Source: Lachnospiraceae bacterium (lineage in GTDB: Bacteria > Bacillota > Clostridia > Lachnospirales > Lachnospiraceae). Taken from it: a stretch of DNA of 64,000 nucleotides. The stretch is from NCBI GenBank assembly GCA_017525525.1, contig JAFXSQ010000066.1, positions 40,639-104,638 of the forward strand. The letters are read 5' to 3'. Position numbers and translations under genes: made by a program. Below the pieces are notes generated by a model. The model was not told where the DNA came from. It was given only the letters and a program-made list of their open reading frames with translations, and ran no database searches. This document shows, piece by piece, positions 50,103-59,177 of this stretch; the stretch's first letter is position 1, and each line of letters begins with the position of its first letter.

Positions 50103-51470
50103 ATGATAATCAAGAAGTACAAGGCACAAACTGAAAAAGACGCGATCCTTCTTGCGAAGGAAGACTTGGGTCCCGATGCGATAGTCATGAATGTCAAGAC
50201 TATCAAGCCCAAGGGACTTGCGAGACTTTTCAAGAAGACTAAGGTTGAGCTTACCGCGGCGATAGACGATAATATCGCCAGGTATGACGAGAAGACCTTC
50301 GAAAAGAGCAGCGATAAAAAGTCGGATAAAAAAGCCGACAAAAAGGCAGACTCGAAAGCTGACAAGAAAGCCGACAAAAAGTCTGACAAGGCGGAAGAGG
50401 CAAAGACCGAGGCATCAAAGACCGAGAAGAGCAACCTCTTCGGAGAAGCATTCTCCGCTGGAAGCAGCGAGTATTCGCCGGAGGCCAAGAATGCAATAGA
50501 GGAGAAGATTAACAATATCGCCAAGCTTTTGGAGCAGCAGATAACCGCGGAACGCGCCCAGGCAAAGGAGCGCGGCGAGTCACTCGTGGGCGGCGGTTCG
50601 GCAAAGAGTGATACAGCCTCCAAGGATAAGGAGGAGGCCAAAGAAAAGACTGAGGAGAAGCCGGAGGAAAAACCGGCTGACGAGGGCGACCGCGTAACGG
50701 AGCTTATCCGTATGAAGCTTAAGGAAAATGAGGTTTCGGACGAGCATATTAACGAGATATTAAGCGAGGCCTTAAAGAAGGGCGGAAAGCAGCAGATAGA
50801 CAATACACTTTCAAGCGTGTACCAGAAGATAGTCTTGAAGCTCGGCACCATAGAGCCCATAAAGCCCTCGGAGAAGAAGCCGAAGGTTCTGTTCTTTGCA
50901 GGAAATACAGGAGTGGGCAAAACTACGACCATAGCGAAGCTTGCGTCCAATCTTAAGCTCAAGGATAAGCTGAAGATTGCCATATTCTCGGTTGATACAT
51001 ACAGGATTGCTGCCATAGATCAGATAAAGACCTATGCCAGCATTTTGGGCGTGCCATTTGAAGTAATCTATGCGCCCGAGGATATGGTAAGGAACATAAA
51101 GAGGTACAACGATCTTGACATCATATTAGTTGACACGGCGGGAAGATCGCATAAGAACGATGAGCAGAAGAAGGATCTTAGTGCTATACTCACCTCTGCC
51201 GAGGGCTATGAGTCGGAGGTGTTCCTTGTTCTTTCCGCGACGGTTAAGTATACCGATCTTTTGAGCATAACTAAGGCGTATGATGAGATATGCGACTACA
51301 GGCTAATCTTCACCAAGCTTGACGAGACGAGCGGTGAGGGTGCCATACTTAATCTTAAGCTTGATACGGGAAAGTCCCTTTCCTATATTACCTGGGGGCA
51401 GAATGTGCCTGACGACATAGGACTTGTCGATGCCCAGGTGATAGCCAAGAAGCTGTTGGGAGGTGCGTAA
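50103..51470 (+). CDS. flhF: Flagellar GTPase FlhF
   Basis: 455 residues. An SRP-type GTPase that controls flagellar number and position. The N-terminal region starts IIKKYKAQTEKDAILLAKEDLGPDAIVMNVKTI, typical of FlhF. The B-domain is unusually charged, with a Lys/Ala/Asp repeat (KKADKKADSKADKKADKK) and a Glu-rich segment. The NG core is intact: GNTGVGKTTTIAKLAS from 267, DTYRIAA, DTAGR, TKLDETS. GGGAG lies about 11 bp upstream of the ATG. flhG follows by 3 bp. Confidence 0.95.
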   Translation: MIIKKYKAQTEKDAILLAKEDLGPDAIVMNVKTIKPKGLARLFKKTKVELTAAIDDNIARYDEKTFEKSSDKKSDKKADKKADSKADKKADKKSDKAEEAKTEASKTEKSNLFGEAFSAGSSEYSPEAKNAIEEKINNIAKLLEQQITAERAQAKERGESLVGGGSAKSDTASKDKEEAKEKTEEKPEEKPADEGDRVTELIRMKLKENEVSDEHINEILSEALKKGGKQQIDNTLSSVYQKIVLKLGTIEPIKPSEKKPKVLFFAGNTGVGKTTTIAKLASNLKLKDKLKIAIFSVDTYRIAAIDQIKTYASILGVPFEVIYAPEDMVRNIKRYNDLDIILVDTAGRSHKNDEQKKDLSAILTSAEGYESEVFLVLSATVKYTDLLSITKAYDEICDYRLIFTKLDETSGEGAILNLKLDTGKSLSYITWGQNVPDDIGLVDAQVIAKKLLGGA

Positions 51471-51473
51471 GAT

Positions 51474-52361
51474 ATGACCGACCAGGCGTCTAAATTAAGA
51501 GAGATGGTTCAGGAGGAGAGCGCTGCGAAGAGCAATGCCCGTGTTATCGCGATCACGAGCGGCAAGGGCGGCGTAGGCAAGACAACGATGTCTGTGAACC
51601 TTGCGCTTTCCATGGCAAAGACCGGAAAGAGGGTTGTTGTTTTCGATGCGGATTTCGGACTTGCAAATGTTGAGGTCATGCTGGGAATCAGACCGAAGTA
51701 CAATCTTCTTGATCTGATACATGACGGAAAGCCGTTAAATGAGATAATAACCGAGGGTCCGAGCGGCATAGGCTTTATCTCCGGCGGTTCGGGAGTCTCA
51801 GAGCTTGCCTCACTCGATAAGGAGAGCATAAAGCTCCTGATCTCAGAGCTTGTAAAGCTTGATAAAATGTACGATATAGTTATTATAGACACAGGTGCGG
51901 GAATCACGGATTCCGTTATGGAATTTGTTATGATGAGTCCTGAGGTTTTGCTGGTTGTCACACCGGAGCCTACCTCCATCACCGATTCCTACTCACTTTT
52001 AAAGGTACTTCGCAGAAAGGACAACTATGACCCCGAGGTAAAGGATATAAGGGTTATAGCGAACCGCGTGGAGAGTGAGAGCGAGGGACTTGAGATATTT
52101 GAGAAGATAAGTACGGTAAGCTCGAAGTTTCTGGAGACTACCTTAAGCTATCTGGGTTCGGTGCAGCAGGACAAGAATGCCTCCATGGCTGTGATAGAAC
52201 AAAAGCCCATAATCGAGGCGTACCCGCAGACCTTTGCGGCAAAGGACATAGAGCGCATTACCGCTAAGCTCATGGGCAATGAGACCAGCCAATCTACAGA
52301 GAAAACCGGTTTGGCGAGAGTATTTATTAAATTTTTCAAATCCAAAAAGCGAATCGGATAA
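51474..52361 (+). CDS. flhG: MinD-like ATPase FlhG
   Basis: 295 residues. ParA/MinD ATPase that activates FlhF and sets flagellar number (YlxH in Bacillus). The N-terminal activator helix is short ([10 protein letters not shown]), then the deviant Walker A KGGVGKTT at 31-38, [22 protein letters not shown] and NRV. The C-terminus has a basic membrane-targeting-like stretch ([14 protein letters not shown]). Coupled to flhF. Confidence 0.94.
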   Translation: MTDQASKLREMVQEESAAKSNARVIAITSGKGGVGKTTMSVNLALSMAKTGKRVVVFDADFGLANVEVMLGIRPKYNLLDLIHDGKPLNEIITEGPSGIGFISGGSGVSELASLDKESIKLLISELVKLDKMYDIVIIDTGAGITDSVMEFVMMSPEVLLVVTPEPTSITDSYSLLKVLRRKDNYDPEVKDIRVIANRVESESEGLEIFEKISTVSSKFLETTLSYLGSVQQDKNASMAVIEQKPIIEAYPQTFAAKDIERITAKLMGNETSQSTEKTGLARVFIKFFKSKKRIG

Positions 52362-52376
52362 AAGAGGACAGGATAA

Positions 52377-53096
52377 ATGGCAGTATCAATCGGTAATAAG
52401 ATCGAACTTGTAAAACTTGAGCAGGTGATCAGAAATGATCCGGAGAAAAAGGTGTACATAAGTAAGGTATATGATGTTATGCCTAACCGTATGCTTCAGA
52501 TTGCCATGCCCATTTTGGAGGGAAAGATAGTTCCGCTCGAGGTCGGAGGCAAGTTTTCCGCATGCTTTTATACGGGTAAGGGACTGCTGGCGGCAAATTG
52601 TACCGTGGAGAAGAGATACAAGAGCGGCAACCTCTTTTATCTTGAGATCAAGCTTCTCGCGGAGCCGACCAAGGTTCAGAGAAGAGAGTTTTACAGGTAC
52701 AGCATAAAGCTTGACTGTCAGGTAAGACCGATAAGCGAGAAGGAGTTCGAGACAGGAATTCCGGAGGATACTTCGGTTCCGGAGGTTAATCTTCCGTCGA
52801 ATCCGGCGAGGATGCTTGACCTGAGCGGCGGAGGAATAAGGCTCGCACAGAAGGCGGCGTTGAAGAAGAACGAACACGTTAAGGTTATATTTGTGCTTCC
52901 ATTTCCGGAGGGACCGCAGAGGTTTATTTTAATAGCAAGAGTGCTTTCCAATACATTGATGGAGGGCAAGGGCGAGGTATATGAGCAGAGAATGGAGTTC
53001 CTTAGGGTGAAGAGCGAAGAAAGGGATTCCATAGTAAGGTTTATATTTGAGAGAGAACGGGCAGACAGAGCAAAGGAGTCGGGCATTAACAGGTAA
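52377..53096 (+). CDS. PilZ domain c-di-GMP receptor, YcgR/DgrA-like
   Basis: 239 residues. An N-terminal YcgR-N-type beta domain (about 1-95) is followed by a PilZ domain with the c-di-GMP-binding RREFYR (RxxxR) near residue 103 and DLSGGGI (D/NxSxxG) near residue 148. YcgR-type proteins slow the motor when c-di-GMP is high. Being between flhG and cheB fits, as in Bacillus-type operons. AGGACAGG precedes the ATG. Confidence 0.9.
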   Translation: MAVSIGNKIELVKLEQVIRNDPEKKVYISKVYDVMPNRMLQIAMPILEGKIVPLEVGGKFSACFYTGKGLLAANCTVEKRYKSGNLFYLEIKLLAEPTKVQRREFYRYSIKLDCQVRPISEKEFETGIPEDTSVPEVNLPSNPARMLDLSGGGIRLAQKAALKKNEHVKVIFVLPFPEGPQRFILIARVLSNTLMEGKGEVYEQRMEFLRVKSEERDSIVRFIFERERADRAKESGINR

Positions 53097-53117
53097 CGGA
53101 CTTATAGGGGACATTCT

Positions 53118-54374
53118 ATGAAAAAAATAATGATTATAGATGACTCTGCACTCATGAGAAGAGCCTTATCTGATATAATCAAACATACAGAAAAATATAA
53201 GGTTGCTTATACTGCCAGCAACGGCGAAGATGCTTACCGTATAATATCCGAAAAGGATGATATAAGCGCGGTGCTCTGTGACATCGATATGCCGGGTATG
53301 GACGGCATAGCCCTGTTGAAGCAGGTCAGGGACCACGGCTTTCTGGTACCGTTCATCATTGTGAGCGGAACGCAGAATTCAATGGCTGCGATAGAGGCTG
53401 TGAAGTACGGCGCGGCGGAGTTCCTTCCGAAACCGGACCACCTCTTCAGAGATGATAATCCGGCGTTCAGAGGCAATCTGCTCTCGGCATTGGACAAGTA
53501 TTCAAAGGATTTTGAAAGCGAAGACCATGCCGACAGGGTACGGAAAGAGGTCAGCTTCGTAAGGGATTATTTAAGGCATGATGAGGGAACGCACAGTCTG
53601 CATGAGGCTAAGCCTCAGGTCGCAAGACCTTTCGGAATAAAGGACAGGGCTGCCGAGACAAAGCCGGCCCATGCATTTCCGGTACCGCCGCGTGACCAAC
53701 AGCATGTTGCGAAGGCTGCGGAAAGCGATGTACCGCGAAGAGAGACTCATTTTGCTCATCACGATGCGCATTTTGTTCCGAAGAAGGGAACCGGAAATGT
53801 ACTCGTGGCGCTGGTTTGTTCGACAGGCGGGCCGAAGGCGCTTCAGTTTGTGATACCGAAGCTGCCGGGGAACTTAAACGCTCCGGTCGTCATGGTGCAG
53901 CACATGCCCAAGGGCTTTACCGCTTCATTGGCCGGCAGGCTTGACTCAATGAGCCAGGTTTCGGTTAAGGAAGCGGAAGAGGGGGATATCATTGAGAAGG
54001 GACATGTGTATATAGCCAAGGGCGGCATGCATTTAAGGGTAAGGCAGTCGGGAAAGAACGCGATGCTTTACTTCGACGATGCTCCTCCGATAGTCGGCTT
54101 AAAGCCCTGCGGAAATCTCATGTACGAGAGCTTGCTCAACTTTGATATCTACGACGAGATTGTATGCGTGGTGCTGACCGGTATGGGGGCGGACGGAACG
54201 AACGGCATAAAGCAGCTTGCAAAGAAACAGAAAATCTTCGTTATAGCACAGGACGAGGCTTCATCTACGGTGTATGGCATGCCTAAGGCGATATACGAGG
54301 CAGGTATGGTGGATGTGGTGTGCGACCTGAATGATATAGCGAATGAAATAACAAAGAAAGTAGGGGTGCGATAA
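53118..54374 (+). CDS. cheB: Protein-glutamate methylesterase CheB
   Basis: 418 residues. N-terminal receiver (IIDDSALMRRALSDII, phospho-acceptor D55 in CDIDMPGMDG) and C-terminal methylesterase with the catalytic Ser (VCSTGGPKAL), His (QHMPKGFTASLAGRLD) and Asp (TGMGADGTNG). The linker of about 90 residues is longer than usual, His-rich and charged. It removes methyl groups from chemoreceptors. Its stop overlaps the cheA start (TAATG). Confidence 0.96.
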   Translation: MKKIMIIDDSALMRRALSDIIKHTEKYKVAYTASNGEDAYRIISEKDDISAVLCDIDMPGMDGIALLKQVRDHGFLVPFIIVSGTQNSMAAIEAVKYGAAEFLPKPDHLFRDDNPAFRGNLLSALDKYSKDFESEDHADRVRKEVSFVRDYLRHDEGTHSLHEAKPQVARPFGIKDRAAETKPAHAFPVPPRDQQHVAKAAESDVPRRETHFAHHDAHFVPKKGTGNVLVALVCSTGGPKALQFVIPKLPGNLNAPVVMVQHMPKGFTASLAGRLDSMSQVSVKEAEEGDIIEKGHVYIAKGGMHLRVRQSGKNAMLYFDDAPPIVGLKPCGNLMYESLLNFDIYDEIVCVVLTGMGADGTNGIKQLAKKQKIFVIAQDEASSTVYGMPKAIYEAGMVDVVCDLNDIANEITKKVGVR

Positions 54375-56497
54375 TGGATTTAAGTCAATACTTAGACATT
54401 TTTGTTGAAGAGACAAAGGAACACTTGAATAATCTTAACGACCAGGTGCTTATTCTTGAGGCTGAACCCGAGAATATAGACACGGTCAACGAGATATTCC
54501 GCGCGGCTCACTCATTAAAGGGTATGGCCGGAACCATGGGCTTCAAGCGCATGCAGAGACTTACCCACAATATGGAGAACGTTTTCTCCGAGGTGAGGAA
54601 CGGAAAGCTCAACGTCAATGCGGACATGGTCGACATAGTCTTCAAGTGTCTTGACGCAATAGAGGGTTACTTAAACCACATCATGGAGAGCGCAGATGAG
54701 GGAACCGAGGACAACGATGAGCTTATAGAGCTCCTTGAGGGTGCGCTTGCGCAGAGCGGTACCGCTCCCGCTGCTTCCGATGAACCCGAGCCTGTAACCG
54801 TTGACAAGATGGGAGGTTCGGCAGCAGAGGCTTCAGAAGCGCCTGCGGCTTCGGGTGCCGATGATGCAAAGAAGAAGTATAAATCCATACCCATCGCTGA
54901 CTTTGAGAAGAATGCCATGGTTGAAGCAAAGGAGAAGGGACTTCATGTATACGCTTCGACTGTTTACATTCAGGAGAGCTGCCTGCTTAAGTCCGCGAGA
55001 GCATTTCTTGTGTTCAAGAATTTAGAGGGCAAGGGCGATATCATCAAGTCCGTACCTAGCGTACAGGATATTGAGGACGAGCGCTTTGACCTTGATTTCT
55101 CGATGTTCATAATCACCGATAAGTCGATTGATGAGATAAAGCATCTTATAGAGAATGTATCAGAGATAGAGGAAGCAGTGATCGAGGAGTACGATGTTCC
55201 TGATACAGTGACCGAGACGGTTGCCGAAGAAGCACACGAAGAGGAGCATGCTGCAAAGGGCAGCGCACCTGCGGCAAAGGTAGAGAAGAAGGACGAGAAG
55301 CACCCTGCACATACAAAGCCGGGCAAGCCGGTTGTAAACCGATCGGTAAGAGTGGATATAGAGAAGCTCGACGACCTTATGAACTTAGTTTCAGAGCTTA
55401 TTATCGCGAAGAACGGACTTGTTGCCGTAGCCGGAGATTCGGCTATTCAGGACCAGTCCTTCAACGAGCAGATTGAATATGTCGAGAGAGTGACCACGAA
55501 CCTGCACGAGTCGGTTATGAAGGTTCGAATGGTGCCTATCGAGAGCGTAGTAAACAGATTCCCGCGTATGATCAGAGACCTCTCCAAGAAGCTTAACAAG
55601 GAGATGGAGCTTATCATGACCGGTGAAGATACAGAGCTTGACCGTACAGTCATCGATGAGATTGGCGATCCTTTGATGCACATGTTAAGGAACGCTGCCG
55701 ATCACGGCCTTGAGTCGACCATCGACAGATTAAAGCTCGGCAAGCCACAGGTCGGAACCATAAGACTTGATGCATATCAGGACGGTAACAATGTTACCAT
55801 AGAGGTTTCCGATGACGGTGCCGGCGTAGATGTGGAGAAGATCAAGAGGAAGGCTGTAGAGAAGGGCAACATCACAGAGGAGCAGGCAGAGTACATGAGC
55901 GATAAGGAAGCTATCGACCTCCTGTTCATGCCGGCCTTCTCAACGGCTGAGAAGATATCGGATGTATCCGGACGAGGCGTAGGCCTTGATGTTGTTAAGA
56001 ATAAGATTGAAGGACTCGGCGGTGATGTTGAGGTTAAGTCAAAGCTCGGCGAGGGCACAACATTTATCGTAAGGCTTCCGCTTACACTTGCCATCATTCA
56101 GGCACTCATGGTTGATGTATGCGGTGAGAAGTATGCCTTACCTCTTAACTCCATCGTTACAGTTGAGGAGATCATGCCTGAGGACATCAAATATGTTCAC
56201 ACAAAGGAAGTTATCAATCTCCGCGGAAGCGTTATCCCGCTTGTAAGACTGAACGAAGTTCTCGATATAGAGGCATCTGAGTGCGAGGAAGAGTCTGAGG
56301 ATCAGAGCCTTGTTGCAGTTATTGTAAAGAAGGGCGACAAGCAGGCAGGTCTTGTGATAAGCAATCTCCTCGGACAGCAGGAGATAGTTATCAAGCCTCT
56401 CGGCAAGTACATAAGAGTTCCGAAGATGATAAGCGGCGCCACTATCCTTGGTAATGGCGAGGTTGCGCTTATCATAGATTCTAATACATTGGTATAA
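54374..56497 (+). CDS. cheA: Chemotaxis histidine kinase CheA
   Basis: 707 residues. P1 domain with phospho-His46 in FRAAHSLKGMAG; an acidic/Ala-rich linker; a P2-like CheY-binding region (about 175-275); P3 dimerisation; P4 kinase with DELGDPL-type EIGDPLMHMLRNAADHGLE, DDGAGVD and FSTAEKISDVSGRGVGLDVV; and P5 CheW-like domain to the C-terminus. No MCP or cheR gene is in the window. Complete. Confidence 0.97.
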   Translation: MDLSQYLDIFVEETKEHLNNLNDQVLILEAEPENIDTVNEIFRAAHSLKGMAGTMGFKRMQRLTHNMENVFSEVRNGKLNVNADMVDIVFKCLDAIEGYLNHIMESADEGTEDNDELIELLEGALAQSGTAPAASDEPEPVTVDKMGGSAAEASEAPAASGADDAKKKYKSIPIADFEKNAMVEAKEKGLHVYASTVYIQESCLLKSARAFLVFKNLEGKGDIIKSVPSVQDIEDERFDLDFSMFIITDKSIDEIKHLIENVSEIEEAVIEEYDVPDTVTETVAEEAHEEEHAAKGSAPAAKVEKKDEKHPAHTKPGKPVVNRSVRVDIEKLDDLMNLVSELIIAKNGLVAVAGDSAIQDQSFNEQIEYVERVTTNLHESVMKVRMVPIESVVNRFPRMIRDLSKKLNKEMELIMTGEDTELDRTVIDEIGDPLMHMLRNAADHGLESTIDRLKLGKPQVGTIRLDAYQDGNNVTIEVSDDGAGVDVEKIKRKAVEKGNITEEQAEYMSDKEAIDLLFMPAFSTAEKISDVSGRGVGLDVVKNKIEGLGGDVEVKSKLGEGTTFIVRLPLTLAIIQALMVDVCGEKYALPLNSIVTVEEIMPEDIKYVHTKEVINLRGSVIPLVRLNEVLDIEASECEEESEDQSLVAVIVKKGDKQAGLVISNLLGQQEIVIKPLGKYIRVPKMISGATILGNGEVALIIDSNTLV

Positions 56498-56510
56498 TGG
56501 GGGTGTGAAG

Positions 56511-56969
56511 ATGGACGAGAGCATGATGTTAGATACTAAGCAGTATATAATCATAAAGTTTGACAGTGAGCAGTACGGTATAAGCATAAGCTATATCGAC
56601 AACATAGTCAGACTTCAGCCGATAACAAGGGTTCCTCACACTCAGCATTATTTCCTCGGAATAATCAATCTTCGTGGTGAGATAATCCCGGTAATGAGCA
56701 TGAGGAAGAAGTTCGAGCTTCCGGATAAGGAGAACACAAATCAGACAAGAATCCTTATCCTTAAGCTTGAGGGCAACAACAATAACAAGATAGGCATTCT
56801 GGTAGATGAGGTTAAGGAGGTTGTTACCTTAACAGAGGAGAATATCGAGAAGATTTCTTCTGAAACCGCTGATATTAAGGCTTATCTTTCGGGTGTGGGC
56901 AAGTACAACGGTACTCTTATCTCCATGCTCAACATAGCAGCTCTTATAGCTGATATTGATAACGAATAA
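56511..56969 (+). CDS. cheW: Chemotaxis coupling protein CheW
   Basis: 152 residues from the ATG at 56511 with GGGGGTG upstream; a GTG two codons earlier is less likely. Typical CheW: YIIIKFDSEQYGISISYIDNIVR, ITRVPHTQHYFLGIINLRGEIIPVMSMRKKF, IGILVDEVKEVVTL. It links CheA to receptors. Confidence 0.96.
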   Translation: MDESMMLDTKQYIIIKFDSEQYGISISYIDNIVRLQPITRVPHTQHYFLGIINLRGEIIPVMSMRKKFELPDKENTNQTRILILKLEGNNNNKIGILVDEVKEVVTLTEENIEKISSETADIKAYLSGVGKYNGTLISMLNIAALIADIDNE

Positions 56970-56995
56970 TACTATTAAGGATGGAGGTAGACTGT

Positions 56996-57613
56996 ATGAG
57001 TGAGAAAAAGACGGCTCTTTCGGATCAGGTAGTCAATGCTTTGGCTGAGCTTGGTCATATCGGCGCCGGCAATGCGGCTACCTCCCTTTCTGTTATGCTA
57101 TCCGATAAACTTGAGGTCACGCCGCCGGCGGTTGAGCTTTACGGCTTCGACGAGCTGACACAAAAGATCGGAGGCCCGGAGGCTACGGTTGTCGGTATTC
57201 TTTCCGCCTTTGAGGGCGACCTGGACGCCATGATACTGTTCGTGGTGGGACTTGAGGATGCGGGCAAGCTGGTAAGAAGCGTTATGCACGACGAAACGGC
57301 CGACTGGCATACGGAAATGGGAATATCCGCGATAAAGGAAATCGGAAATATTATGATCGGCTCCTATGTAGCGTCAATGGAGTCGCTTACCGGAAAGAAA
57401 TTCAGGTACACGCCGCCGCAGCTGTGTGTAGATATGGCAGGCGCGATACTTGATATACCATGTATACATATAAGCAAGGTTAGGGATGAGGTGCTCCTTG
57501 TGGATTCGAAGTTCACGGACGGAGAAAAGGAGCTCGGCGGATATGTAATGGTATTCTCCGATGGGCATTCATACGACCGGTTACTAAGAGACCTGGGGGT
57601 AGGTGTTGAATAG
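56996..57613 (+). CDS. cheC: CheY-P phosphatase CheC
   Basis: 205 residues from the ATG at 56996, with GGAGGTAG upstream. The two-fold CheC fold is clear. The first active-site helix reads ALAELGHIGAGNAATSL, with His where the catalytic Asn normally stands; the second reads AIKEIGNIMIGSYVASM and keeps Glu and Asn. So only the second site looks functional. CheC acts with CheD in adaptation. cheD starts right after the stop. Confidence 0.93.
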   Translation: MSEKKTALSDQVVNALAELGHIGAGNAATSLSVMLSDKLEVTPPAVELYGFDELTQKIGGPEATVVGILSAFEGDLDAMILFVVGLEDAGKLVRSVMHDETADWHTEMGISAIKEIGNIMIGSYVASMESLTGKKFRYTPPQLCVDMAGAILDIPCIHISKVRDEVLLVDSKFTDGEKELGGYVMVFSDGHSYDRLLRDLGVGVE

Positions 57614-58099
57614 ATGGGCGAAACAATAAAGGTCGGAATAGCCGATGTAAAGTTTGTCTCCCCTCCGGATAAGATAACAACCATAGGTCTCGGTTCGTGT
57701 GTCGGTGTTGCCTTGTACGATAAGGTGACGAAACAGGCGGGGCTTATACATATTATGCTTCCGGACAGCACAAAGATAAGGAATAACGAAAATAAATTAA
57801 AGTTTGCCGACACGGGTATGGACTATCTTGTGGCAGAGATGAAGAAGAGAGGATCGCTTATCTCCAACCTAAGAGCCAAGATGGCGGGAGGAGCGATGAT
57901 ATTTAATTTCTCCACTAAAAATGATCTTGGTTCGATAGGCGATCAGAATGCCGAAGCGGTAAGGAAGAAGCTTATACAGCACGGTATCAAGCTTGTGTCC
58001 GAGGACTGTGGCAAGAACTGCGGTCGCACGGTTATATTTGACCCACAGACATTTGATTACGAGATAGTCACTGCCGGAAAGCAGAAGCATATTATTTAG
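57614..58099 (+). CDS. cheD: Chemoreceptor glutamine deamidase CheD
   Basis: 161 residues. The catalytic Cys (LGSCVGVALYD) and His (GLIHIMLPDS) are present, as is the KMAGGAMIF region. It deamidates receptor glutamines and, bound to CheC, stimulates CheY-P dephosphorylation. It begins directly after the cheC stop, so the two are coupled. Confidence 0.95.
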   Translation: MGETIKVGIADVKFVSPPDKITTIGLGSCVGVALYDKVTKQAGLIHIMLPDSTKIRNNENKLKFADTGMDYLVAEMKKRGSLISNLRAKMAGGAMIFNFSTKNDLGSIGDQNAEAVRKKLIQHGIKLVSEDCGKNCGRTVIFDPQTFDYEIVTAGKQKHII

Positions 58100-58114
58100 A
58101 CAACCGGTGGAGAT

Positions 58115-58381
58115 ATGTCAGATAAAGAGAAGAACAGAAATATAAGAGCCATAATCGTTCTTTCAGCGGCTCTTATTGCTTTGCTGCTGAATATAAAATA
58201 TAAGCGGGAGATGGTAAAGTCTCTGCTTATAGTTTTGGTGGTTATAATTGTTTTCTATATTATTTCGACCATTGCATTGATTGCAATCGATAAGATAAGA
58301 AAGCTGGAGAGGGTACAACCTGTCAATTCTTCGGAGACGAAGGAGGAAGGCGTTGAAGAAGACAGTGAGAAACAGGGATAA
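58115..58381 (+). CDS. Small membrane protein between cheD and fliA
   Basis: 88 residues with two predicted membrane helices (IIVLSAALIALLL and LLIVLVVIIVFYIISTIALIAI), a positive loop between them and an acidic C-terminal tail. GGTGGAG precedes the ATG. I do not recognise a family. It is in the operon by position, 15 bp after cheD and 24 bp before fliA, so a flagellar or chemotaxis accessory role is possible. Confidence 0.7.
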   Translation: MSDKEKNRNIRAIIVLSAALIALLLNIKYKREMVKSLLIVLVVIIVFYIISTIALIAIDKIRKLERVQPVNSSETKEEGVEEDSEKQG

Positions 58382-58405
58382 TGTACGGTAAAGGGGTTAA
58401 GGTTT

Positions 58406-59173
58406 TTGGCTATTATTGACAACAAGGAAAGGCTCTGGATCGAGTATAACCATTCGAGGACTCAGGTGATCCGTGAGCAGCTTATAATTGAATATGTTCC
58501 TCTGGTCAAGGTGGTCGCCGGCAGGCTTAATGTGTACCTGGGGTCAAATGTGGAATATGACGATTTAGTCAGCTACGGCATCTTCGGGCTGATAGATGCC
58601 ATAGACAAGTTTGATTACGGCAAGGGTATTAAGTTTGAAACTTATGCAAGCTTAAGGATAAGAGGCGCCATTTTAGATCAGATAAGAAAGCTTGACTGGA
58701 TCCCGAGGTCTGTAAGGACAAAGCAGAAGTCCATAGAGTCGGCAATGAAGAAGCTTGAAACCGAAATCGGTCCGAATTATACCGATGAGGACATGGCCAG
58801 AGAGCTTGGTATTACGGAAGATGAGTATGTCAAATGGGTAGGTCAGACAAACATCAGCAACGTGTCATCGCTTGATGATTTCATGGAGCAGGGGCAGGAT
58901 GTGGGTTCGGGCGCCAATCCGTCTTATCTGACGGTGGAACCCGAGAGATCGGTGCTTGAGCAGGAGCTTAAAGCCAACCTGGCTACGGCCTTAGAATCTC
59001 TCACCGAGAAAGAAAAGAAGGTTGTCCTGCTTTATTACTACGAAGAGCTGACCTTAAAAGAGATAAGCAGAGTTATGGAGGTATCCGAGTCAAGGGTATC
59101 CCAGCTTCATTCGAAAGCTTTGGCAAAGCTTAAAGTATATCTCGGCGACGCATTTGCGGTAATGATGGGGTAG
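58406..59173 (+). CDS. fliA: RNA polymerase sigma factor FliA (sigma-D/sigma-28)
   Basis: 255 residues from a TTG start preceded by AAAGGGGTTAAGG. Regions are clear: 2.1-2.4 (YVPLVKVVAGRLNVYLG, DLVSYGIFGLIDAIDKFDYGKGIKFETYASLRIRGAILDQIRKLDWIPRSVR), region 3, and region 4 (LTEKEKKVVLLYYYEELTLKEISRVMEVSESRVSQLHSKAL). It drives late genes such as flagellin. I found no sigma-28 promoter in the window. No flgM is present. Confidence 0.96.
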   Translation: MAIIDNKERLWIEYNHSRTQVIREQLIIEYVPLVKVVAGRLNVYLGSNVEYDDLVSYGIFGLIDAIDKFDYGKGIKFETYASLRIRGAILDQIRKLDWIPRSVRTKQKSIESAMKKLETEIGPNYTDEDMARELGITEDEYVKWVGQTNISNVSSLDDFMEQGQDVGSGANPSYLTVEPERSVLEQELKANLATALESLTEKEKKVVLLYYYEELTLKEISRVMEVSESRVSQLHSKALAKLKVYLGDAFAVMMG

Positions 59174-59177
59174 CATA

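Noticed and set aside
50075-51016. Long minus-strand reading frame opposite flhF (313 codons)
   Set aside because: It is antisense to a clear FlhF, with Ser/Phe/Leu-rich translation produced by the Lys/Glu/Ala codons of the plus strand; no ribosome binding site.
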